From NCBI GenBank assembly GCA_018241865.1, contig JAFECY010000247.1, positions 1 to 6,740 on the forward strand: DNA of 6,740 nucleotides. The letters are read 5' to 3'. The notes under the pieces are model-generated. The model was not told where the DNA came from. It saw only the letters and a program-made list of their open reading frames with translations, and searched no databases. Positions 1-6,009 of this stretch are shown in pieces. Source of the DNA: Pseudomonadota bacterium (GTDB taxonomy: Bacteria > Pseudomonadota > Gammaproteobacteria > Burkholderiales > Burkholderiaceae_D). Both the position numbers and the translations under genes were made by a program. Position 1 is the stretch's first letter. Each line of letters opens with the position of its first letter.

Positions 1-57
1 CACGTTTTTAGCGACTGCGTCCGGTTTGATGATCGACAAGGTGCGTTCGATTGCCAT
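1..57 (-). CDS. ndk: Nucleoside diphosphate kinase, N-terminal fragment (cut by window edge)
   Basis: Only the first 19 codons are present, reading MAIERTLSIIKPDAVAKNV. This is the highly conserved beginning of nucleoside diphosphate kinase, including the family's 'TLSIIKPDAV' opening strand. The enzyme moves the gamma phosphate of ATP onto other nucleoside diphosphates through a phosphohistidine intermediate and so balances NTP and dNTP pools in the cytoplasm. The catalytic histidine lies further on, outside the window. The ATG at 57 has a good Shine-Dalgarno sequence (GGAG at 70-67, 9 bases upstream). The gene has its own probable promoter in the 125-base gap after rlmD. In many betaproteobacteria ndk starts a run with rlmN and a pilus or cell-division cluster, which cannot be checked here. 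Identity is near certain despite the short length. Confidence 0.93.
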   Translation of the reverse strand, partial: MAIERTLSIIKPDAVAKNV

Positions 58-66
58 TTGCAAAAA

Positions 67-70
67 CTCC
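67..70 (-). promoter_or_regulatory. Ribosome binding site of ndk
   Basis: GGAG on the minus strand lies 9 bases before the ATG at 57. It fixes that ATG as the start. Confidence 0.7.
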
Positions 71-120
71 AATAAAAAGAAAGGGTTAAGATTGTTACTT
101 AATAAACTAATCAACCTTAG

Positions 121-129
121 ATTTTAGCA
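121..129 (-). promoter_or_regulatory. Probable ndk promoter, extended -10 element
   Basis: The minus strand carries TGCTAAAAT (129 to 121), a TGn-extended -10 box (TAAAAT matches TATAAT at five of six positions). No good -35 hexamer sits 16 to 18 bases upstream, which fits an extended -10 promoter. The predicted start lies near 114, leaving an AT-rich leader of roughly 57 bases before ndk. The C immediately before TAAAAT is also the base preferred by sigma-S holoenzyme, so RpoS use is possible but only inferred. Confidence 0.5.
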
Positions 130-153
130 TGAATACCGCCTTCTCAGATGGAT

Positions 154-167
154 ATTGCCTAGGCAAT
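154..167. repeat. Perfect 14-bp palindrome between rlmD and ndk
   Basis: ATTGCCTAGGCAAT reads the same on both strands. As RNA it could fold as a 5-bp stem with a CUAG loop 15 bases past the rlmD stop, but no run of U follows, so it is not a standard intrinsic terminator. As DNA its centre lies about 47 bases upstream of the predicted ndk transcription start, a plausible position for a dimeric regulator. Which role it has, if any, is not decided by the sequence. Confidence 0.5.
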
Positions 168-182
168 CACGGGAAGTGACGC

Positions 183-1541
183 TTATCGGCCAGCTAGGTC
201 GAAAACGGCGATCGATTCCACATGCGCAGTATGAGGAAACATGTTGACCACGCCTGCTTGCTGGAGCGCATATCCCGCTTCGTGCACCAAAATGCCAGCA
301 TCGCGCGCCAAAGTCGCCGGATTACAAGAAACATAGACAATTCTGTGCGGCAGCAGTTCGGGGCGCGACTTGGCCAGCTCGGCCAACGCCAAACAAATGG
401 CCGCAGCACCTTCGCGCGGCGGATCGACCAACATGCGGTCAAATTTCCCTAGAGCGATCAAGTCTTCAGCCGTGGCCTCAAACAAATTACGGCAATGAAA
501 CGTGGTTTTTTCCGTCAAGCCGTTGCGTCCAGCATTGTCCAGTGCGCGACTGGTCAATGCAGTACTGCCCTCTATGCCCACGACTTCACGCGCCTGAGTC
601 GCCAGCGGCAGAGTGAAATTTCCCAAACCGCAAAACAAGTCGGCTACCCGATCTTGCGCTTGCACATCGAGCAGACGCAAGGCACGCGTCACCAACACAC
701 GATTGATCTGATGATTGACTTGCGTAAAATCGGTCGGTTTGAACGGCATGCAAATGTCGAATTCCGGCAAGGTGTAATGCAAGCTAGTCTGCGCCGGATA
801 GAAAGGATAGGCCGTATCGGGGCCTGCCGGCTGCAGCCACCATTCAACGCGGTAGCGATCGGCAAAAGCTTTCAGCTTGTCTTCATCGCCGACAGTCAGC
901 GGCGCCATGTTACGCATGACCAGCGCCGTGGTGGTTTCCCGCTCGCCAGCGCCGACCGCCAGTTCGATTTGCGGGATGCGGTCAATGATCGACAGCGAAG
1001 CCACCAACTCGCGCAGCGGCACCAGCATGGCCGATACATTCGGCGGCAGGATTTCGCAGGTTTTCATGTCGGCGACAAAACTGGATTTGCGTTCGTGGAA
1101 ACCGACCAGCACTCCGCCCTTCTTCAGCACATTTCGCACCGAAATACGCGCACGGTAGCGATAACCCCAAGTCGGCCCGTAGATCGGCCGCATGATATTG
1201 GCTGCTTGCACCTTGGCCAGATGCTTCAGATTATCTTCCAGTACGCGCTGCTTGATCGCCACTTGCGCCGAGGCTTCGACGTGCTGCATGGAACAACCGC
1301 CGCAGCTGCCAAAATACTGGCATTGCGGCGTCACCCGCAACGCTGATTCGCTGTGCAGCTCTTTCAGAGTGGCGGCTTCCCATTTCGGTTTTTTACGAAA
1401 AGTCTGGCACGAAACGCGCTCGCCGGGCAAAGCGCCTTCGACGAAAATGACCTTGCCCGGCGTACCATCTTCGTTCGGCACATGGCCGACGCCACGGCCT
1501 TCCATGTCGAGGGATTCGATTTCTATGATGGTGTGCTGCAT
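183..1541 (-). CDS. rlmD: 23S rRNA (uracil(1939)-C(5))-methyltransferase RlmD
   Basis: SAM-dependent enzyme that makes 5-methyluridine at 23S rRNA position 1939 (E. coli numbering); formerly RumA. At 452 residues it is close to the E. coli enzyme. A TRAM RNA-binding domain covers about residues 1-60. Four cysteines for the [4Fe-4S] cluster are present: C74, C80 and C83 in 'PQCQYFGSCGGC', and C162. The SAM site 'DLFCGLGNFTLPLA' lies at 301-314 and 'LVDPPREG' at 371-378. The nucleophile is C406 in 'SCNPATLARD' and the general base E442 in 'HVESI'. All catalytic residues are intact. The start at 1541 gives 'MQHTIIEIESLD', matching the family's N-terminus. An in-frame TTG at 1583 would add 14 residues read through a terminator-like hairpin and is rejected. 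No Shine-Dalgarno sequence precedes the ATG. It ends with TAA, 125 bases before ndk. Confidence 0.95.
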   Translation of the reverse strand: MQHTIIEIESLDMEGRGVGHVPNEDGTPGKVIFVEGALPGERVSCQTFRKKPKWEAATLKELHSESALRVTPQCQYFGSCGGCSMQHVEASAQVAIKQRVLEDNLKHLAKVQAANIMRPIYGPTWGYRYRARISVRNVLKKGGVLVGFHERKSSFVADMKTCEILPPNVSAMLVPLRELVASLSIIDRIPQIELAVGAGERETTTALVMRNMAPLTVGDEDKLKAFADRYRVEWWLQPAGPDTAYPFYPAQTSLHYTLPEFDICMPFKPTDFTQVNHQINRVLVTRALRLLDVQAQDRVADLFCGLGNFTLPLATQAREVVGIEGSTALTSRALDNAGRNGLTEKTTFHCRNLFEATAEDLIALGKFDRMLVDPPREGAAAICLALAELAKSRPELLPHRIVYVSCNPATLARDAGILVHEAGYALQQAGVVNMFPHTAHVESIAVFDLAGR

Positions 1542-1547
1542 GAGGAT

Positions 1548-1569
1548 AAAAACGGGCAAGAAAAGCCCG
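1548..1569 (-). terminator. Intrinsic-terminator-like hairpin between the exonuclease gene and rlmD
   Basis: On the minus strand CGGGC (1569-1565) pairs with GCCCG (1557-1553) around a 7-base loop TTTTCTT, followed directly by five T (1552-1548). The stem is short but all five pairs are strong G-C pairs. It lies 39 bases after the exonuclease stop and only 6 bases before the rlmD ATG. It probably ends the surE-to-exonuclease transcript, or acts as an attenuator at the front of rlmD. Confidence 0.6.
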
Positions 1570-1571
1570 AC

Positions 1572-1577
1572 ATGATA
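1572..1577 (-). promoter_or_regulatory. Possible -10 box for rlmD
   Basis: TATCAT on the minus strand (1577 to 1572) matches the -10 consensus at five of six positions, but no convincing -35 hexamer is visible. Transcription from it would begin near 1565, inside the hairpin, so the message would lack most of the 5' arm and escape termination. This is a weak candidate supported mainly by position. Confidence 0.22.
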
Positions 1578-1608
1578 CTGCAATCACACGCGCATCAGCA
1601 GGCAAAAA

Positions 1609-2388
1609 TCAGGTGTGCGGCCAAGCCGCCAGATATTCTTTCCAATGGGCGGCATCCATACCGGCAAGCACCTCTCGCACCAACATTACTTCAGCATCGT
1701 ACTGCGCGCGCGTCAATTCACCGCGCATCAAGCGGAAGCGGCAATACACCAGATAGGTATTGACCACGTCGGTTTCACAATAGTCACGAATCTCGCTCAA
1801 ACGCCCTTGTTGATACAGCGTCCAAACTTGTGAACCGTCCACACCGAGCTTACCGGGAAAACCGCACAGCTTGGCCAGATCATCTAATGGCGCATTGGCG
1901 CGGCCGGTGTACATCGCTAGCAGATCCATCAAATCCAGATGTCTAGTGTGATAACGACTGAGATAATTGTTCCACTTAAAGTCGCGGTCTTCCTCACCCA
2001 TTTCCCAGTAGCGCGACGCCGTCACGCCATGAATCATGGCGCGGTAATGCAGCACCGGCAAGTCGAAGCCGCCGCCGTTCCACGACACTAATTGCGGCGT
2101 GTACTTATCAATGGTGCGGAAAAAATCGCTGACCAATTTCGCTTCGCCGTCCTCCAGGTTGCCGAGAGAACGCACGCGAAATCCATCGTTGTCGCGAAAC
2201 ACACAAGAAATCGCAGCGACGCGGTGCAGATGATGTTGTAAAAAATCCGAGCCGAGCTTTTCGCGGCGCGCATCAAAAGCTGCCTGCGCCACCTCTGCAT
2301 CCGTCATCGCAGCAGGATGGCCATGCAACTGGCGCAAGCCATGCACATCGGGAATCGTTTCGATGTCGAATACCAAAACGGGCGTCAT
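1609..2388 (-). CDS. 3'-5' exonuclease, DEDDy type, predicted PolB-like family
   Basis: Protein of 259 residues with the three exonuclease motifs of the DEDDy superfamily. Exo I is '[11 protein letters not shown]' (D8, E10), Exo II is '[13 protein letters not shown]' (D109), and Exo III is 'YCETDVV' (Y203, D207, the YxxxD signature). This matches the predicted 3'-5' exonuclease related to the proofreading domain of family B DNA polymerases (Pfam DNA_pol_B_exo_2-like), which stands alone without a polymerase domain. All metal ligands are present, so it should cleave single-stranded DNA or RNA ends; the true substrate is not known to me. Its ATG at 2388 overlaps the rpoS stop (ATGA), with a Shine-Dalgarno AAGGA at 2402-2398 inside rpoS, so translation is probably coupled. 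It is the last gene before the hairpin at 1548-1569. No gene symbol is assigned. Confidence 0.88.
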   Translation of the reverse strand: MTPVLVFDIETIPDVHGLRQLHGHPAAMTDAEVAQAAFDARREKLGSDFLQHHLHRVAAISCVFRDNDGFRVRSLGNLEDGEAKLVSDFFRTIDKYTPQLVSWNGGGFDLPVLHYRAMIHGVTASRYWEMGEEDRDFKWNNYLSRYHTRHLDLMDLLAMYTGRANAPLDDLAKLCGFPGKLGVDGSQVWTLYQQGRLSEIRDYCETDVVNTYLVYCRFRLMRGELTRAQYDAEVMLVREVLAGMDAAHWKEYLAAWPHT

Positions 2389-3395
2389 AACAAGGCATCC
2401 TTGCCGACGCCGTTCGACGTCAATGCGCGTTTGAGTTTGATGAGGGCTTCCTGCTGGATCTGGCGCACGCGCTCACGCGTGACGCCCATTTCATCCGCCA
2501 ATTCCTCCAGCGTCGCCGGATCATCATTATCGAGACCGAAACGACGCAAGATCACAATACGCTGTTTATCCGGCAGCTTGCTGAGCCAGTCGCGCACCTT
2601 GGCGTTCATCTCGTGCTTTTCGGCGCGCGAATCGGGGCCGTCGGCACTATCGCCCGGCAGCATATCCATCAGGCTGGCTTGCGGATCGTTGTCGAGCGGC
2701 GCATCGAGCGAAGTCGCATGCTCGGACAAGGCGAGAATATCTTGCACATCCTCCACCGGACGCTCCACTAAATGAGCAATGTCTTCAGCAGTGGCATCTT
2801 TGCCATCATGGTGCTGTGCTTCAAGATGATATTTGGCACGCAGAATCTGATTCAGCTCGCGCACCATATGCACTGGCAGGCGCACGGTGCGTGCTTGGTT
2901 CATGATCGCTCGCTCGATGCTTTGGCGTATCCACCAAGTGGCATAAGTGGAAAAGCGAAAACCGCGTTCTGGCTCGAATTTGTCGATGGCGCGCATCAAC
3001 CCGAGATTGCCTTCTTCGATCAAATCGAGCAACACCACGCCGCGATTGATATAGTGCTTGGCGATGGAAACGACGAGACGCAAATTGTGCTCGATCATCT
3101 TTTGACGCGCATCAAAATTACCCTGCTTCGCCAACGTCGCGTAATGCACTTCCTGCTCCACCGTCAACAACGGGCGCGCGCCAATCTGATTCAAATAATG
3201 TTGCGTGGTATCGGTTGATAGTTCAGCGGCCAGCACCGACTTCAATTCATCGACGGCTCCGGCCGTTGCGACAACAGCTCCGTTCCCACTCTCTTCGGCA
3301 CCCTCACCGCTCTCGCCGAATTCCAATGATGCATCAGCCGCATCATCGTCTGACGCCGCATCTTCATTCATCTGCGGACGGGAGGGAGAAGTCAT
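2385..3395 (-). CDS. rpoS: RNA polymerase sigma factor RpoS (sigma-S, sigma-38)
   Basis: Alternative sigma factor of the sigma-70 family that directs RNA polymerase to stationary-phase and general stress promoters. It has 336 residues, against about 330 in E. coli. An acidic, alanine-rich N-terminus (about 10-40) is followed by region 1.2 (about 62-95), region 2 (about 97-168, with '[17 protein letters not shown]' and '[12 protein letters not shown]'), region 3 (about 177-250) and region 4 with the -35-binding helix-turn-helix ('[20 protein letters not shown]', 295-314). It is distinguished from RpoD by size, the absent region 1.1 and its place after nlpD. The ATG at 3395 directly follows the nlpD TAA with no Shine-Dalgarno sequence; an in-frame ATG at 3371 (residue 9) has none either. 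Synthesis may therefore depend on nlpD translation. The position aligned with E. coli K173 is arginine (R179). Confidence 0.96.
   Translation of the reverse strand: MTSPSRPQMNEDAASDDDAADASLEFGESGEGAEESGNGAVVATAGAVDELKSVLAAELSTDTTQHYLNQIGARPLLTVEQEVHYATLAKQGNFDARQKMIEHNLRLVVSIAKHYINRGVVLLDLIEEGNLGLMRAIDKFEPERGFRFSTYATWWIRQSIERAIMNQARTVRLPVHMVRELNQILRAKYHLEAQHHDGKDATAEDIAHLVERPVEDVQDILALSEHATSLDAPLDNDPQASLMDMLPGDSADGPDSRAEKHEMNAKVRDWLSKLPDKQRIVILRRFGLDNDDPATLEELADEMGVTRERVRQIQQEALIKLKRALTSNGVGKDALL
2391..2403 (-). promoter_or_regulatory. Hairpin covering the ribosome binding site of the exonuclease gene
   Basis: The minus strand reads CAAGGATGCCTTG, a perfect 5-bp inverted repeat (CAAGG/CCTTG) around ATG as a 3-base loop. 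The Shine-Dalgarno AAGGA (2402-2398) is in its 5' arm and first loop base, 9 bases before the exonuclease ATG at 2388. Folding would hide the ribosome site until a ribosome finishing rpoS opens it. Confidence 0.5.
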
Positions 3396-4370
3396 TTATC
3401 TGGCGGGCAAAAATTTGGCGGGATCGACAGGTTTGCCTTGCTGGCGAATCTCGAAATGCAGCTTCACGACATCCGAATCTGTATTGCCCATTTCGGCGAT
3501 CTTGTCTCCCTGATTGACGTTTTGCCCTTCCTTCACGAGCAGCGTTTTATTGTGCGCGTAGGCGGACAACAGCGTATTGCTATGTTTGACGATGACGAGA
3601 TTACCGTAACCGCGTATACCGCTACCGGCATACATCACTTTTCCGCTACTAGCCGCCAATACCGGCTGTCCGGCTTTACCGCCGATGTCGATGCCTTTTT
3701 TGTTTTCGCTGAAGGTGCCGAGAATTTTTCCTTCAGCTGGCCATTTCCATGAAATACCGGCATCTTCGCCGTTTGTCGCCACCGGCTCTGGCGGTTTCTC
3801 GGTCGGCTTCTGCCTCTCGGGGCGCATTTCTGTACCCACCGCCGATTCCGGTTTCTGCAACTCGGTCAACGTGGCTTCCGAATACGGACGCTTATCACCA
3901 CGCGGCCCGGTTTTATTCATACTGGGGACGACAGCGCCCGGCACACCGGACGGCGTCGAAAGTGGGCGCACTTCGATGCCAGAAGCACTGGCGACGCTAC
4001 CCGTCTGCACGGGGCCGGATGCGGGTGCGTTAGTGGGTCCCGTGACGCGCAATACCTGATCGACGCGAATATCGTTCGGGCTGGCGAGGTTGTTCCAGAC
4101 AACTAGATCGCGATAGCTCTGACCGAATTCCAGTGCGATCTGATACAAGGTATCGCCTTTTCTGACGGTGTAGTACCCTTGGCTGTCCATATGGCGCGGT
4201 CCGCCAGAAGCGGCAATCGGCGCCGCTGGCCTTGCCTCGGGACGCGCGGTGCGGTCAACGATGGGAGCAGGATTGCGCGAAGTACTGCACGCCGCCAAAG
4301 TCAGGACGACGCAGCACAGCAGGATTGCTTGCGAGATGCGATTTTTCATGCGATTCAAATTCCGTTTCAT
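3396..4370 (-). CDS. nlpD: NlpD-type lipoprotein, LysM and degenerate M23 (LytM) domains
   Basis: Envelope lipoprotein of 324 residues. In E. coli, NlpD activates the amidase AmiC for septal peptidoglycan splitting. It has a lipoprotein signal peptide with lipobox 'LAAC' (C28), a LysM peptidoglycan-binding domain at about 66-109 ('YYTVRKGDTLYQIALEFGQ'), a long Pro/Ser/Thr-rich linker (about 112-205) and a C-terminal LytM domain (about 220-321). Zinc-site residues of active M23 peptidases are lost: the 'HxGxD' motif is 'KKGID' (K224, D228) and 'HxH' is 'KLH' (K303, H305), so it should be a non-cleaving activator, as in E. coli. The ATG at 4370 has a weak GAG six bases upstream. A second ATG at 4349 would give a shorter signal peptide with the lipid cysteine at 21 and is also plausible. 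The TAA abuts the rpoS ATG. Confidence 0.93.
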   Translation of the reverse strand: MKRNLNRMKNRISQAILLCCVVLTLAACSTSRNPAPIVDRTARPEARPAAPIAASGGPRHMDSQGYYTVRKGDTLYQIALEFGQSYRDLVVWNNLASPNDIRVDQVLRVTGPTNAPASGPVQTGSVASASGIEVRPLSTPSGVPGAVVPSMNKTGPRGDKRPYSEATLTELQKPESAVGTEMRPERQKPTEKPPEPVATNGEDAGISWKWPAEGKILGTFSENKKGIDIGGKAGQPVLAASSGKVMYAGSGIRGYGNLVIVKHSNTLLSAYAHNKTLLVKEGQNVNQGDKIAEMGNTDSDVVKLHFEIRQQGKPVDPAKFLPAR

Positions 4371-4377
4371 ACCATGC

Positions 4378-5205
4378 TCACATCGTGCCGGGACGTAAAG
4401 GCACGAAGTGACAATCTTCCAAAGTAGTATCGACCCATTCTGTTTTGCCTACCCGTTCAATCAAGTGCAACACCTGATGTCTTGCACCAACCGGCGCCAC
4501 CAGTCGGCCACCTATCGACAACTGGTCAAGCAAAGCCTGCGGCACTTCCATGCCAGCCGCCGCGAGTATGATGCCGTCGAACGGTGCTGCCTGCGGCAAG
4601 CCTAACATACCATCACCGTAATGCAGTCGAATATTCGCAATCCGCATCGGCCGCAAGTTGGTTTTAGCCAGTTCGTGCAAAGGTTTAATCCGTTCGATCG
4701 AATACACCTCGTCGGCCACCAGCGACAACACCGCCGCTTGGTACCCGCAGCCCGTACCGATTTCCAGCACGCGCTTCATCACGCCACCATTGCGATTGGC
4801 GCGCATCACCTCAATCATGCGCGCGACGATGTAAGGCTGAGAAATGGTTTGGTGATGGCCGATCGGTAGCGAAGCGTCGATATAGGCTTGGCTCGCCAAA
4901 GCCGGTTCCATGAACAGATGACGCTGCACCGCTTCCATCGCCGCCAATACCTTGGCATCGCGCACACCTTGACTGGCAACGCGCACCACCATCGCTTTGC
5001 GTACCGCTTCCGATACCAGCGGCGTAGTCCGTTCTGATGCGGCGGGCGATATCCCTGCAACGGGCGTATGTCCATGTTGAACACTGCCATGCCGCGCGAC
5101 ATTACGGGTCGCGGTTTGCGGCGTTACCGCCTTGCCTGTCGCCGCCTTGGTCTGCTCAACCACAGACGACAGCGACAAGGGAAAACGCCGGGGTTTGTCG
5201 TTCAT
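4378..5205 (-). CDS. pcm: Protein-L-isoaspartate O-methyltransferase
   Basis: Repair enzyme that uses SAM to methylate isoaspartyl residues formed by ageing of Asp and Asn in proteins, allowing return to aspartate. The core runs from about residue 66 to 275, with '[14 protein letters not shown]' (117-130, substrate binding), the SAM motif I '[16 protein letters not shown]' (146-161), 'HYGDGMLG' (195-202), '[11 protein letters not shown]' (207-217) and 'GGRLVAPVG' (232-240). At 275 residues it is longer than the E. coli enzyme (208). The extra 60 or so N-terminal residues are rich in Ser, Thr, Ala and basic residues and look disordered. The start at 5205 overlaps the surE stop (ATGA) and has GAGG at 5216-5213, 7 bases upstream. 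An ATG at 5211 sits too close to that site. It ends 7 bases before nlpD. Confidence 0.94.
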   Translation of the reverse strand: MNDKPRRFPLSLSSVVEQTKAATGKAVTPQTATRNVARHGSVQHGHTPVAGISPAASERTTPLVSEAVRKAMVVRVASQGVRDAKVLAAMEAVQRHLFMEPALASQAYIDASLPIGHHQTISQPYIVARMIEVMRANRNGGVMKRVLEIGTGCGYQAAVLSLVADEVYSIERIKPLHELAKTNLRPMRIANIRLHYGDGMLGLPQAAPFDGIILAAAGMEVPQALLDQLSIGGRLVAPVGARHQVLHLIERVGKTEWVDTTLEDCHFVPLRPGTM

Positions 5206-5939
5206 ACCCATGCCTCGCTCAGATTCGCCAGTTGCGCACGATGCGTTAAGTCCATCTGCAAAGGCGTCACCGAAATGTCGCCATGCGCCGTCGCATGGAA
5301 ATCCGTACCCTCGCCCGCATCCCGCACCGCGCCGACCAAGCCGATCCAATAGACATCCCGCCCTTGCTGATCCTGCTCTTTGATTACTGCTTCCGATTCA
5401 TGCCGTTTGCCAAGCCGGGTCGGCACCACCTTACCCAATTTTTCGTAGGGCAAATTGGGGATATTGACGTTGAGGAGATACGGCTTTTGCAATGCATCAA
5501 AACGTCGCAAAACGATGTCGCGCGCAACGCGAGCGGCAGCAGCGATTTCCTGCCAACCTTTATCTACCTGAGAAAAAGCAATCGAAGGAATGCCGAACAA
5601 ATACCCTTCCGTCGCCGCCGCCACGGTGCCGGAATAAATCGTATCGTCACCCATGTTCTGTCCTTGGTTGATGCCGGAAACCACTAGGTCAGGCTTCTCC
5701 GCCAACAGCCCAGTCAGCGCCACATGCACGCAATCGGAAGGGGTGCCATTCACGACATAAAAACCGTTGTCGGCGCGGGTGACGGACAACGGGCGATCTA
5801 AGGTCAGGGAATTGGATGCACCAGAACGATTGCTATCCGGCGCGACGACGACGATTTCGGCAATCGACGCCATCACCTCGGCCAACGCCACAATGCCCGG
5901 CGCAAGGTAACCGTCGTCGTTGCTAATCAGGATTTTCAT
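5202..5939 (-). CDS. surE: 5'/3'-nucleotidase SurE
   Basis: Metal-dependent phosphatase acting on nucleoside 5'- and 3'-monophosphates (family: EC 3.1.3.5/3.1.3.6, some also act on polyphosphate), linked to stationary-phase survival. The 245 residues match the family's usual length. The start '[16 protein letters not shown]' carries the metal ligands D8 and D9. '[12 protein letters not shown]' supplies S39, and '[19 protein letters not shown]' supplies N91, so the catalytic set is complete. 'NVNIPNLP' and '[17 protein letters not shown]' are further conserved family segments. The ATG at 5939 has only a weak AGG (5954-5952), 12 bases upstream. The gene's TGA overlaps the pcm ATG, and the neighbourhood surE-pcm-nlpD-rpoS is conserved in many proteobacteria. 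It is the first gene of the tightly packed cluster. Confidence 0.96.
   Translation of the reverse strand: MKILISNDDGYLAPGIVALAEVMASIAEIVVVAPDSNRSGASNSLTLDRPLSVTRADNGFYVVNGTPSDCVHVALTGLLAEKPDLVVSGINQGQNMGDDTIYSGTVAAATEGYLFGIPSIAFSQVDKGWQEIAAAARVARDIVLRRFDALQKPYLLNVNIPNLPYEKLGKVVPTRLGKRHESEAVIKEQDQQGRDVYWIGLVGAVRDAGEGTDFHATAHGDISVTPLQMDLTHRAQLANLSEAWV
5213..5216 (-). promoter_or_regulatory. Ribosome binding site of pcm inside surE
   Basis: GAGG on the minus strand lies 7 bases before the ATG at 5205 but only 1 base before the in-frame ATG at 5211. It therefore decides in favour of 5205. Confidence 0.6.
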
Positions 5940-5945
5940 ACGCCG

Positions 5946-5951
5946 ATTTTA
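5946..5951 (-). promoter_or_regulatory. Possible -10 box immediately upstream of surE
   Basis: TAAAAT (5951 to 5946, minus strand) matches the -10 consensus at five of six positions. Standard spacing would start transcription at or next to the A of the surE ATG, giving a leaderless message. No good -35 box is seen. It overlaps the weak ribosome site, so it could equally be chance. Confidence 0.18.
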
Positions 5952-5968
5952 CCTGAAGCGTGCTGCCA

Positions 5969-5985
5969 AGCCGACGAAATCGGCT
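5969..5985. repeat. Inverted repeat between dinG and surE
   Basis: AGCCGA and TCGGCT (6-bp arms) flank a 5-base loop CGAAA. On the transcribed minus strand the stem is followed by TGGCAG, not a run of T, so it is not a recognisable terminator for the helicase gene. The six T on that strand (5994-5989) come before the stem. It may be an mRNA hairpin in the surE leader. Confidence 0.4.
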
Positions 5986-6009
5986 CAGAAAAAACGACGT
6001 AACCAACAC

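Noticed and set aside
495..1346. Long plus-strand open frame of 283 codons opposite rlmD
   Set aside because: It is fully antisense to an intact, motif-complete rlmD. Its product is rich in Arg, His and Gln with no domain, as expected for a complementary frame of a GC-rich gene.
1542..1583. Upstream TTG start adding 14 residues to RlmD
   Set aside because: The added segment is translated from the G-C hairpin and T-run, lacks a ribosome site, and the family N-terminus begins naturally at the ATG at 1541.
3401..3422. Direct repeat of TGGCGGG (3401-3407 and 3416-3422)
   Set aside because: It arises from two Pro-Ala codon pairs at the NlpD C-terminus; only 7 bp, so coding constraint or chance explains it.
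3205..3517. Two overlapping plus-strand open frames opposite the rpoS N-terminus and nlpD C-terminus
   Set aside because: Ser/Ala- or Arg/His-rich low-complexity translations mirror the acidic RpoS N-terminal region. They are shadows.
5206..5349. Upstream ATG at 5349 extending Pcm by 48 residues
   Set aside because: The extension lies wholly within surE in another frame. Its Gly/Arg/Cys-rich translation is typical of a shadow frame, and the ATG at 5205 has a well-spaced GAGG.
5969..5994. Terminator for dinG
   Set aside because: On the transcribed strand the six T come before the stem, not after it, so the layout is wrong for an intrinsic terminator.
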